A DNA stretch of 32,137 nt from Caldilineales bacterium (GTDB taxonomy: Bacteria; Chloroflexota; Anaerolineae; J102). The notes under the pieces are model-generated. The model was not told the DNA's origin. It was given only the letters and a program-made list of their open reading frames with translations, and did not search any database. The translations under genes were made by a program, and so were the position numbers. The stretch is taken from NCBI GenBank assembly GCA_013360575.1, contig JABWBG010000051.1, forward strand, positions 1 through 32,137, written 5' to 3'. Positions 25,174 through 32,137 of this stretch are shown here, piece by piece. The first letter of the stretch is position 1. Each line of letters opens with the position of its first letter.

Positions 25174-27048
25174 ATGTTTTCTCCCGGCAGGGCCACCAAA
25201 TTGTACGACGCCAGGGCGCAGCAACTGGCCTCCCCGCGCGGTCAGTTGGCCCAACTGCGCTACGTGCCCCGCGCCTTACGCCTGGTCTGGAAGGCTGCCT
25301 CTGGCTGGAGTCTGGCTTCGACCGCGCTGTTGGTGATCCAGGGCCTGCTGCCGGTCGTCACCGTCTATCTGACCCGCACCCTGGTCAATGCCCTGGTTTC
25401 GGTGGTGGAGAGTGGCGGCAATCAGGCAGCCTTGCAGCCGGCCCTGAGCGCCATCTTGCTGTTGGGCGGGGTGATCCTGGCCGGTGAGCTGTTGGGCAGC
25501 GTCCAGGCCTATGTGCGTTTGCTGCTGGCCGAACGCACACAGGATCACATGAACGACCTGATCCACGACAAGGCCATCGCTCTGGATCTGCACTTCTTCG
25601 AATCGCCGACCTATTACGACCAATTGCAACGGGCCAGCATCGATGCCGTCGACCGGCCCCTGGGCCTGCTGGAAAGCCTGAACAGCCTGTTGCAAAACGC
25701 CATCACCCTGGCAGCGATGGCCGGCGTGCTGCTCACCTTTGCCTGGTGGATGCCCCTGGTGCTGCTGGCGGGCACCCTGCCGGCGTTGTGGGCCGCCTTG
25801 CAGGCCACTGTGCTCTTTCACAAGTGGCGGCTGGTCAACACCACCAACCAGCGCCGGCTGCTCTACTATAGCCGTTCGCTTTCTCTGGAACAGGCCGCGG
25901 CCGAAATGCGGCTGTTTGCTCTGGGCGAGCATTTCAAACAGGCCTACAACAGCCTGCGCCGCCGCTTGCGCCAGGAGCGGTTGGGGCTGTTTCGGCGGCA
26001 GATGGCCGCGCAGATGGCCGCCAGCCTGGCCGGGCTGCTCAGCCTGGCCCTGGCCCTGGGCTGGATGGCCTGGCAGTCCTTGGTCGGCCGCTTCAATCTG
26101 GGCGATCTGGCTATGTTCTGGCAGGCGATGAGCCAGGGCCAACGGCTGATGCGCGGCCTGCTCACCGGTTTCAACGATATCTACCGCAATTTGCTCTTTC
26201 TGGAAGATTTGTTCACTTTCCTGGATCTGAGGCCCACGCTGAAGGATCCGGCCCAGCCGCAGCCGCTGGCCCCCGGCTTGCAGCAGGGCATCGCCGTCGA
26301 GGCGGTGACCTTTGCCTACCCTGCCAGCGAGAACAAAGCATTGCAGATGTTCTCGCTGGCCATCCCCGCCGGCCAGATCGTGGCCATCGTGGGCGAGAAT
26401 GGCGCGGGCAAGAGCACCTTGCTCAAGCTGCTTTGCCGCTTTTATGACCCGCAGGAAGGCCGCATCACCTGGGATGGCGTGGATCTGCGTCATCTGGCCC
26501 AGGCCGACCTGCGCCGGCGCATCACCGTGCTCTTCCAGCAGCCTTTCCCCTACCACGACAGCGTGGCCGACAACATCCGCTTCGGCGATCTGGCCGCGCT
26601 GCCGGATCGGGCGCGCATCGAACAGGCGGCCGGCGCGGCCGCGGCGGAGGAGATCATCCGCCGCCTGCCGCAGGGCTACGACACGATCCTGGGCAAGTGG
26701 TTCGGCTACACCGAGTTGAGCGTGGGCGAGTGGCAGCGGCTGGCGCTGGCCCGCGCCTTCGTGCGCCAGGCCGACCTGGTGATCCTGGACGAGCCGACCA
26801 GCGCCATGGACAGTTGGGCCGAGGCCGCGTGGATGGCCCGCTTCCGCGAGTTGGTAGCCGGCCGCACCGCGCTGATCATCACCCACCGCTTCACGACAGC
26901 GATGCAGGCCGACGTGATCCACGTGATGCACGCGGGCCGCATCGTCGAATCGGGCACGCACGCCGAATTGGTGGCGTTGGGCGGGCGCTACGCCGCGTCC
27001 TGGCGGGCGCAGATGCGGGAGGCGGGGGGCGGCGCTCCCGTGATATAG
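25174..27048 (+). CDS. ABC transporter, fused permease and ATPase (exporter type)
   Basis: A 624-residue half-transporter. The membrane domain with about six helices spans residues ~40-330. The nucleotide-binding domain has Walker A GENGAGKST (407-415), signature LSVGEWQR (515-522, a variant of LSGGQ), Walker B VILDEPTS (Asp539, Glu540) and switch His571. There is no N-terminal C39 peptidase domain, so any leader removal would need another enzyme. It is expected to act as a homodimer exporting a lipid-linked glycan, peptide or small molecule. Genes on either side suggest export of the cluster product. Confidence 0.93.
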   Translation: MFSPGRATKLYDARAQQLASPRGQLAQLRYVPRALRLVWKAASGWSLASTALLVIQGLLPVVTVYLTRTLVNALVSVVESGGNQAALQPALSAILLLGGVILAGELLGSVQAYVRLLLAERTQDHMNDLIHDKAIALDLHFFESPTYYDQLQRASIDAVDRPLGLLESLNSLLQNAITLAAMAGVLLTFAWWMPLVLLAGTLPALWAALQATVLFHKWRLVNTTNQRRLLYYSRSLSLEQAAAEMRLFALGEHFKQAYNSLRRRLRQERLGLFRRQMAAQMAASLAGLLSLALALGWMAWQSLVGRFNLGDLAMFWQAMSQGQRLMRGLLTGFNDIYRNLLFLEDLFTFLDLRPTLKDPAQPQPLAPGLQQGIAVEAVTFAYPASENKALQMFSLAIPAGQIVAIVGENGAGKSTLLKLLCRFYDPQEGRITWDGVDLRHLAQADLRRRITVLFQQPFPYHDSVADNIRFGDLAALPDRARIEQAAGAAAAEEIIRRLPQGYDTILGKWFGYTELSVGEWQRLALARAFVRQADLVILDEPTSAMDSWAEAAWMARFRELVAGRTALIITHRFTTAMQADVIHVMHAGRIVESGTHAELVALGGRYAASWRAQMREAGGGAPVI

Positions 27049-27155
27049 TCCGGCGTGCCGAGCCAAGACGCAGAACTGAGACCCAAGCCAGCCCAAATGG
27101 AGATACCGCGATCCGCAAATCATGCCTGGCAGCTCCTTTTCGTCGGCTTCGACAG

Positions 27156-27899
27156 GTGCGCTGGCGGCTGCGCACCTGGCAGACCCGGCAGAGACGCCTA
27201 CGTTTTTATCGCCAGTTCATTCCGCACGGCGGGCTGTGCTTCGATGTGGGCGCCAACGTGGGCAACCGCGCAGATTTGTTCCTGGCGCTGGGGGCGCGCG
27301 TGATTGCTGTCGAGCCAGTCGCCGAGACGGCCGCCCTGCTGCGCCAACGCTTTGCTCAGAACTCGCGATTGATTGTGCTGGAGACCGCGCTGGATGCAAC
27401 AGAGGGCCAAACGACTATCACCGTTTGTTCGCCTCACTGGCTGTCAAGCATCTCAGCCGACTGGCTGGCCGCTACCGAACGTACCGGCCGCTTTCCACGG
27501 CGCAAGATCATCGCAAAGCGCGTGACGTCCCTTACCACTCTGGATCATTTGATCAGCGTTTACGGTGTGCCGGCTTTCATCAAGATTGATGTGGAGGGCT
27601 ACGAGTTGCAGGTGCTACGCGGACTGTCGCAGCCTGTCCCGACGCTGTCCTTTGAATATCACCCCGAGACGCTGCATGAGGCAGCGGCCTGTCTGGAGCA
27701 CCTGACCAGTCTGGGCGCGCTGCACGCCAATTTCTCGCGCGGCGAAAGCCTGACCTGGGCGCTGCCGGAGTGGCAAACGCCGGCGCAACTGCTTGCCCAA
27801 TTGAATGAAGAAACCACCCACGATCGGTTACAATTCGGCGATATCTACGTTCGTTACGAACGACCGCACTATCAGCAGAAGACCGGACGGAGCTCCTGA
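27156..27899 (+). CDS. FkbM family methyltransferase
   Basis: About 247 residues from a GTG at 27156. The SAM-binding region begins GGLCFDVGANVGNRADLF and continues VIAVEPVAETAALL; later LDHLISVYGVPAFIKIDVEG and TLSFEYHPETL are typical of FkbM O-methyltransferases that act on sugars or natural products. The frame is open far upstream into the ABC gene but there is only a shadow. No in-frame ATG precedes the domain and no clear ribosome site precedes the GTG, so the start is uncertain. The next gene begins 3 bases after the stop. Confidence 0.8.
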   Translation: MRWRLRTWQTRQRRLRFYRQFIPHGGLCFDVGANVGNRADLFLALGARVIAVEPVAETAALLRQRFAQNSRLIVLETALDATEGQTTITVCSPHWLSSISADWLAATERTGRFPRRKIIAKRVTSLTTLDHLISVYGVPAFIKIDVEGYELQVLRGLSQPVPTLSFEYHPETLHEAAACLEHLTSLGALHANFSRGESLTWALPEWQTPAQLLAQLNEETTHDRLQFGDIYVRYERPHYQQKTGRSS

Positions 27900-27901
27900 C
27901 G

Positions 27902-28669
27902 ATGACGGCGTATTTCAGACAACTGGCCGGTTCCGCCTGGCGCGCTTTGAGCCACCGTTGGCCGCGGGCGGATCCTCGCCAGCGAGTCGAGGCCATCTTT
28001 CATAACGATCACTACTTGCGCCTGACTGCGCGTTCCCTGGAGCATCTCGCCAGTCTGGGCCTACCCCTGCGCGGGCGCACGGTGCTGGAGGTCGGCGCCG
28101 GCGCAGGCGACTACTCCAGCTTCTTCATAGATCGCGAGTGCCACATCACCATCACCGATGTGCGCCCGGAACTGCTGGCCTACTTGCGCCGCCGCTACCC
28201 GGAACAGGATGTGCAGCATCTAGACCTGGAAACGCCGGCCCCTCTGACCGGTGCGCCCTTCGAGGTCGTTTTCTGCTATGGCGTGCTCTATCATCTGCGC
28301 CAGCCGGCCCAGGCGCTGGCCTACCTGAACGACTGCTGCCGCGACCTGCTACTGGTCTCATCCCAGGTCGTCTATGGCGACGAAGAGGATATCGTCCTGG
28401 TAGATGAACAGCAGGCGCGGCTCGGTCAATCTTACTACGGACGCGGCGCACGTTTCACCCGCAGATGGCTTTGGCAACAACTGCGCCATCACTTCCCGCA
28501 TGTCTATTTGCCCATCATCCAGCCCGCGCATCCTCAATTCCCCACCGACTGGACCTTACAGCCTGTCAAGGAGGAGTTGGTGCGCGCTGTTTTTGTCGCC
28601 GCGCGGCAGCCGTTAACCAATCCGCTGCTGACCGAAGCCTGGCTGGATCACCAAGAGCGCCAGCCATAG
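27902..28669 (+). CDS. Class I SAM-dependent methyltransferase
   Basis: A 255-residue Rossmann-fold methyltransferase. Motif I TVLEVGAGAGDYSSFFI (about 60-76), acidic residue in ITITDVRPELLAYL, then VVFCYGVLYHLRQPAQALAY (motif IV/post-I region) are all present. Substrate unknown; in context a glycan or peptide of the cluster. GGAG at 27888-27891 supports the ATG. Confidence 0.88.
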   Translation: MTAYFRQLAGSAWRALSHRWPRADPRQRVEAIFHNDHYLRLTARSLEHLASLGLPLRGRTVLEVGAGAGDYSSFFIDRECHITITDVRPELLAYLRRRYPEQDVQHLDLETPAPLTGAPFEVVFCYGVLYHLRQPAQALAYLNDCCRDLLLVSSQVVYGDEEDIVLVDEQQARLGQSYYGRGARFTRRWLWQQLRHHFPHVYLPIIQPAHPQFPTDWTLQPVKEELVRAVFVAARQPLTNPLLTEAWLDHQERQP

Positions 28670-28672
28670 GGG

Positions 28673-29731
28673 ATGAGCGTGACAGCACTGGCAGAGCGTA
28701 GTCTGACCGTGGCGTGCTGGGCCGGGCTTGGCAACCGGCTGCGGGTGTTGATCTCCGGGTTGACCGTAGCCGCAGCCAGCGATCGCCGCTTCACGATGCT
28801 CTGGCCGCGCACGCGGGATTGCGCCGCCAGCTTCATGGATTTATTCGTGAACGACTGGCCGGTAGAGGAAGCCCCCCTGACGGCAGTCAAGGATCTGCCT
28901 CCCTATCTTGGCTACTACTGTCCGCCGCTGCCGGACGCGTTGACCTCGCCTGAGCCGCACCTGGCCCTGCTGACGCCGCACTGGCTGCTGGAACCCGCGC
29001 GCTCCCCACGCCACGTGGCGCTGCTGCCCACGTGTGCGGCGCTGCTGGCCGCGTTGGAACCGGCGCCGCTGCTGGCCGACCAGATTGCCGCGTTCAAAGC
29101 GGCCCATTTCCGCCCGCGCATGATCGGCGTGCATCTGCGCCGGGGCGACTTTCTGTTTTATGGGGCCGGGGCGGCCGATAACTTTGCCAGCAGCCGGCGC
29201 GCGGTGGAAGGCTTGCTGCGCCAGTGGCCGGATGCCGGCATTTTCCTGTGCAGCGACGACGGCGCCGGCGACCCCTACCAGGCCCGCCGCGCGGTGGCCG
29301 GCGTCCACGCCGCCTATCGCCAGCATTTCAGCGAACGCGTCGTCTGGCGCACGCCGTCCAGCCTGGACCGCAGTCAGCCCGCGGCCACCCAGGATGCCCT
29401 GGTCGACCTCTGGTTGCTGCGCGCCACCGATGGCTTTGTCGGCACGCCGGACAGCAGCTTTTCCGAGATGGCGGTCTTTGGCCGCTCCGTTCCGACTCGC
29501 TGGGCCGAGCCGGATGGTTGGCGCTACCGGCTGGCGGCGGGGCTGCTCAACGCTGCCGGCATTGCCTGGCTGCTGCGACAGCAGGGCCGACGGCGCTTTG
29601 GCCGGGAGCTTTCGCTGCTGCGACTGATGGATTACCACTGGCGGCGCTGGCGTGGGCGGTCTGTTGTCAACGATGCGCGCGCCTGGCGGCGACACGCGTT
29701 GCCCCTGGCGCAGCCGGCAGAGAAGCGTTGA
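28673..29731 (+). CDS. Fucosyltransferase-like (NodZ/GT23-type) glycosyltransferase
   Basis: A 352-residue protein. The N-terminus has GLGNRLRVLISGLTVAAASD, the usual start of alpha-1,6-fucosyltransferase/NodZ-like enzymes. Residues ~150-160 read IGVHLRRGDF, the GDP-fucose-binding Arg motif (HxRRGD). Near 250-270 is DLWLLRATDGFVGTPDSSFS, the conserved C-terminal motif. No membrane helix is evident. It would transfer fucose or a similar sugar from a GDP-sugar to a surface glycan. ATG at 28673 is 3 bases after the previous stop; GTG at 28679 is an alternative. Confidence 0.8.
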   Translation: MSVTALAERSLTVACWAGLGNRLRVLISGLTVAAASDRRFTMLWPRTRDCAASFMDLFVNDWPVEEAPLTAVKDLPPYLGYYCPPLPDALTSPEPHLALLTPHWLLEPARSPRHVALLPTCAALLAALEPAPLLADQIAAFKAAHFRPRMIGVHLRRGDFLFYGAGAADNFASSRRAVEGLLRQWPDAGIFLCSDDGAGDPYQARRAVAGVHAAYRQHFSERVVWRTPSSLDRSQPAATQDALVDLWLLRATDGFVGTPDSSFSEMAVFGRSVPTRWAEPDGWRYRLAAGLLNAAGIAWLLRQQGRRRFGRELSLLRLMDYHWRRWRGRSVVNDARAWRRHALPLAQPAEKR

Positions 29732-29742
29732 GGCCAACCACC

Positions 29743-30708
29743 ATGCGCGTCTCGCTTGAACCGCCGCCCGTCTATTTCATGCACCTGCCCAAAACCGCCG
29801 GCACTGCCCTGGGCCGCTGGCTGCGCATGGGCTACCATCGCAACCGCTACATTGATCTGCGCGCCGAAGAACTGGAGCGCCTGACGCAGGCTGATCTGCC
29901 GCGGTTCCGCTGCTTCCATGCCTGGCACCTGGGCCGCGGGCTGTACGATTTGATCGGGCGCAGCGATCTCTTGTGCGTGACGATGCTGCGCGAACCCATC
30001 GAGCGGGCGGTATCGGCGGTACGCCATCATCAGCGCACCGGGCAGGATCACCCGGAGCGCATCTCACCCGCGCATCTGGCGCAGATGCAGCCCTGGCTGA
30101 TGGCGGACAGTGAGGCGTGCATCCGGGCCGGCGTCGCGGACGCGCCGCTCCAGAACGCGCAGACACGCGTGCTGGGCAATCGTCGGGGCTATGCCCAGCT
30201 CTTCCGCGGCGCGGCCCAGCCCAGTGCGCGCACGCTCCTCTTCGCTGCTTATCCGGTGCTCGACTATCCGTGGTTGGATCAGCAGACACCGGAAGATGAC
30301 GCCGGCAGCTTCCAGCGGGCGCAGGCCTGGCTGGACGAGATGGCCGTGGTCGGCCTGACCGAGCGCTACGCCGAGTCGCTGCTGCTGATGGGCGACCTGC
30401 TCGGCATCCCGATTCCGGCTGAACCACCCCGCGCCAACATCAACCCGCAGCGCAGCGGCCCGGCCATGCGCTATCGGGATCAGCTTGCGCCGGAGGTGGT
30501 GGCCCGGCTGGAGGAGCTGAACCGCTACGACCTGGAACTCTACGCCCACGCCACCGAACTCTTCGAGCAGCAGTGGGCACGCTACCGGGCGCGGGCGCGC
30601 CGGACGTTTAGCATTGCCGCGCACGCACGGCAAACGCTGCGACCGCTGAAGGCGCAGATCAGGCGTATCATGCGTACACCATCCAAACGATTGGCCGGAT
30701 CACCATGA
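29743..30708 (+). CDS. Sulfotransferase (PAPS-dependent), first tandem copy
   Basis: A 321-residue cytoplasmic sulfotransferase family protein. The PAPS 5'-phosphosulfate loop is HLPKTAGTALGRW with Lys17. The 3'-phosphate motif is TMLREPIERAVSA. The C-terminal half (199-293) has EMAVVGLTERYAESLLLMGD and DLELYAHATELFEQQWARYR. ATG at 29743 chosen because the frame before it overlaps the previous gene. It overlaps the next gene by four bases (ATGA). It likely sulfates a carbohydrate made by this cluster; substrate unknown. Confidence 0.85.
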   Translation: MRVSLEPPPVYFMHLPKTAGTALGRWLRMGYHRNRYIDLRAEELERLTQADLPRFRCFHAWHLGRGLYDLIGRSDLLCVTMLREPIERAVSAVRHHQRTGQDHPERISPAHLAQMQPWLMADSEACIRAGVADAPLQNAQTRVLGNRRGYAQLFRGAAQPSARTLLFAAYPVLDYPWLDQQTPEDDAGSFQRAQAWLDEMAVVGLTERYAESLLLMGDLLGIPIPAEPPRANINPQRSGPAMRYRDQLAPEVVARLEELNRYDLELYAHATELFEQQWARYRARARRTFSIAAHARQTLRPLKAQIRRIMRTPSKRLAGSP

Positions 30709-31670
30709 AATTGCTGCTTGAACCACTACCCATTTACTTTTTGCACGTGCCCAAAACGGGTGGTGTCGCTCTCGGAAACTGGCTGCGCCGCGCCTACGGT
30801 CAAGGCTATTTCGATCTGGACCTGCCCCAAATCACGAAGCTGACGGGCCGGAGCATTCGGGACTTCCGATGCTATCATGCCTGGCATCATGGCCGCAGCA
30901 TGTTCGACTGGCTTGGCCGGGGCGATCTCATGGTGATCACCATGCTCCGCGATCCCGTCGAAAGAGTCGTATCGGGATTCAAGTTCCACCAACGAAGGGC
31001 CGTAGAGAAACCGGCTAACTGGAAACCAGAATACTTGACTATGATGCGCCCGATCCAACACAGCCGTATCGAAGATAGCCTGGAGCATGAGGTGATCACC
31101 CGCAGACTCAGCAACGGCCAGGTGCGTCTGTTAGGCATCCGCAAGGACTACGCTGCATTTCTCACCACCCTCCGCCAGAACCGTCAGTCTGACACGCTGT
31201 TGCGGCCCTATGATGTCCCCGTACTCAGCGATCCGGACAACTTGCCCCTGCTCTACGCCAACGCCCGCGCCTGGCTGAACGAGATGGCCGTCGTCGGCCT
31301 GACCGAGCGCTACGCCGAATCGCTACAGTTGATGGGCGACCTGCTCGGCATCCCGGTTCCGGGAGAACCACCCCGGGCCAACGTGAACCCGCAGCGCGCC
31401 GACCCGGCCATGCGCTACCGGGATCAGCTTGCGCCGGATGTGATCGCCCGGCTGGAAGAGTTGAACCGGTATGACCTGGAACTCTACGCCCACGCCACCG
31501 AGCTATTCGAGCAGCAGTGGGCGCGCTACCGGGCGCGACCGCGGCGGACTTACAGTATTGCCGCGTCTGTGCGCCATCACCTGCATCCCGCCAGGGAGAG
31601 GGCGAAACAGATGGTCAAGCAAACGCCCTTGCTGGCGCAGATTTACGCCGGTATCCGAAAGCGAGGTTGA
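30705..31670 (+). CDS. Sulfotransferase (PAPS-dependent), second tandem copy
   Basis: A 321-residue paralogue of the preceding protein. PAPS loop HVPKTGGVALGNW (Lys17), 3'-phosphate motif TMLRDPVERVVSG. The C-terminal ~95 residues (193-287) differ from the first copy at only ten positions, whereas the N-terminal and middle parts are much more diverged, so acceptor specificity probably differs. Translationally coupled to the first copy. Confidence 0.87.
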   Translation: MKLLLEPLPIYFLHVPKTGGVALGNWLRRAYGQGYFDLDLPQITKLTGRSIRDFRCYHAWHHGRSMFDWLGRGDLMVITMLRDPVERVVSGFKFHQRRAVEKPANWKPEYLTMMRPIQHSRIEDSLEHEVITRRLSNGQVRLLGIRKDYAAFLTTLRQNRQSDTLLRPYDVPVLSDPDNLPLLYANARAWLNEMAVVGLTERYAESLQLMGDLLGIPVPGEPPRANVNPQRADPAMRYRDQLAPDVIARLEELNRYDLELYAHATELFEQQWARYRARPRRTYSIAASVRHHLHPARERAKQMVKQTPLLAQIYAGIRKRG

Positions 31671-31675
31671 TTGTC

Positions 31676-32101
31676 ATGCCGCTAACTTTCCACATCATCT
31701 ATGTACCGGGATCCGTTGACTATCTGCTCGGTTTCGTCGACAGCCTGTTGCGCTGGTCCCCATACTCATTTCGATTAGTAAGCAACGGCTGCTCACCAGC
31801 AGAACAACGTTTGATGCAGGCCTACTGCCGCCGTGACTCCAGACTTGAGTATCTGGCGCTGCCAACTGTTGAGCCTCTGTACCATACCCACTCACTGAAC
31901 TATCTGCAGGCCATCTGTCGGGAAGACGCCTTCTGCTTCATGGATTCGGACATCTTTGCCAGCGGGCCATTCTTGGATAATTTGGACTACCTCCGCCAAG
32001 AGTATACAGGCCTCTTTGCCGGCGCACCGTTTTGGTTGCTGCTAGCAGTTTGTCGGAGAAGTCCGGGTTGTGATGAGACGGTCAGGATAACGTACACTTG
32101 A
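31676..32101 (+). pseudogene. Glycosyltransferase-like gene interrupted by an insertion sequence
   Basis: The open frame from the ATG at 31676 (GAGG upstream) gives 141 residues. The first ~123 look like a nucleotide-sugar-dependent glycosyltransferase start: PLTFHIIYVPGSVDYLLGFV and a DxD-type motif in FCFMDSDIFASGPF. From about 32046 the frame runs into what looks like the left end of an insertion sequence and soon stops, with a composition unlike the rest. The intact protein would be expected to be about twice as long. The remaining part would lie beyond the insertion, outside this window. Confidence 0.65.
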
Positions 32102-32137
32102 GACATGACAAGAAAATTCAAAACCGCAGACTACGAA
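32046..32137 (+). mobile_element. Left end of an insertion sequence (IS1182/IS5-like), cut by the window edge
   Basis: The sequence CAGTTTGTCGGAGAAGTCC from 32046 looks like a terminal inverted repeat. It is preceded by CTAG (32042-32045), a possible target site. An ORF starting at 32105 has the look of a transposase N-terminus. The other end is outside the window, so the boundary is inferred. Confidence 0.55.
32105..32137 (+). CDS. Transposase N-terminus (partial)
   Basis: ATG at 32105 followed by codons for MTRKFKTADYE to the window edge. This start resembles transposases of the IS1182/IS5 superfamily, which begin with a short basic, aromatic segment before the InsH-type N-terminal domain. 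Only eleven residues are visible. Confidence 0.45.
   Translation, partial: MTRKFKTADYE

Overview
The window is a GC-rich bacterial chromosome segment in which every gene I can support lies on the + strand. Gene content points to an environmental or metagenomic member of the Chloroflexota (Anaerolineae/Caldilineae-like). The indicators are tandem PknB-type kinases with extracytoplasmic beta-propeller or TPR/SH3 sensors, large secreted proteins with Pro/Thr-rich linkers and PPC domains, a five-helix SdhC with SdhA and SdhB, and a System-I cytochrome c maturation cluster. No marker gene proves the phylum, so this is inference.

Layout. (1) 1-5653: three tandem membrane proteins. The first is cut by the window edge and is probably the C-terminal half of a kinase; the next two are complete Ser/Thr kinases with different sensor domains. 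(2) 5685-10180: two secreted or anchored proteins, a 13-repeat BNR/YCF48-like propeller protein and a GH26-like glycoside hydrolase. They share a nearly identical linker/PPC start. (3) 10321-15559: TCA-cycle genes icd and sdhCAB, separated by a terminator and a complex multi-hairpin repeat element. (4) 15560-16196: a 637-base non-coding region of inverted heptamer arrays, a dispersed repeat and a likely CRP/FNR-type promoter. (5) 16197-23302: cytochrome c biogenesis and thiol-redox genes: ccmE (CxxxY variant), a membrane protein of unknown function, ccmA, ccmB, ccmC, a ccmD-like gene, a CcdA with permuted domain order, a TlpA/ResA-like thioredoxin, a glutaredoxin-like protein and a DUF2085 protein. 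(6) 23421-24579: rpsT with its own promoter and leader hairpin, then crcB (fluoride channel) and a DUF190 gene. (7) 24731-32137: an accessory cluster of a PqqD-like protein with a peptide-like tail, an ABC exporter, an FkbM methyltransferase, a second methyltransferase, a fucosyltransferase-like protein, two tandem sulfotransferases and a glycosyltransferase-like gene that is interrupted by an insertion sequence running off the right edge.

How it works together. Icd and the Sdh complex supply TCA flux and quinol-linked electron input, and the ccm/ccdA/thioredoxin block builds the c-type cytochromes further down the respiratory chain. The kinases and secreted proteins form a cell-surface sensing and carbohydrate-handling block. 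The right-hand cluster looks like synthesis and export of a modified (methylated, sulfated, glycosylated) glycan or peptide product.

The observations I rate highest are the apparently circularly permuted CcdA, the Cys-type CcmE in a cluster without recognisable CcmF or CcmH, the PqqD-like protein with a precursor-like tail next to an exporter, and the nested hairpin element between icd and sdhC.
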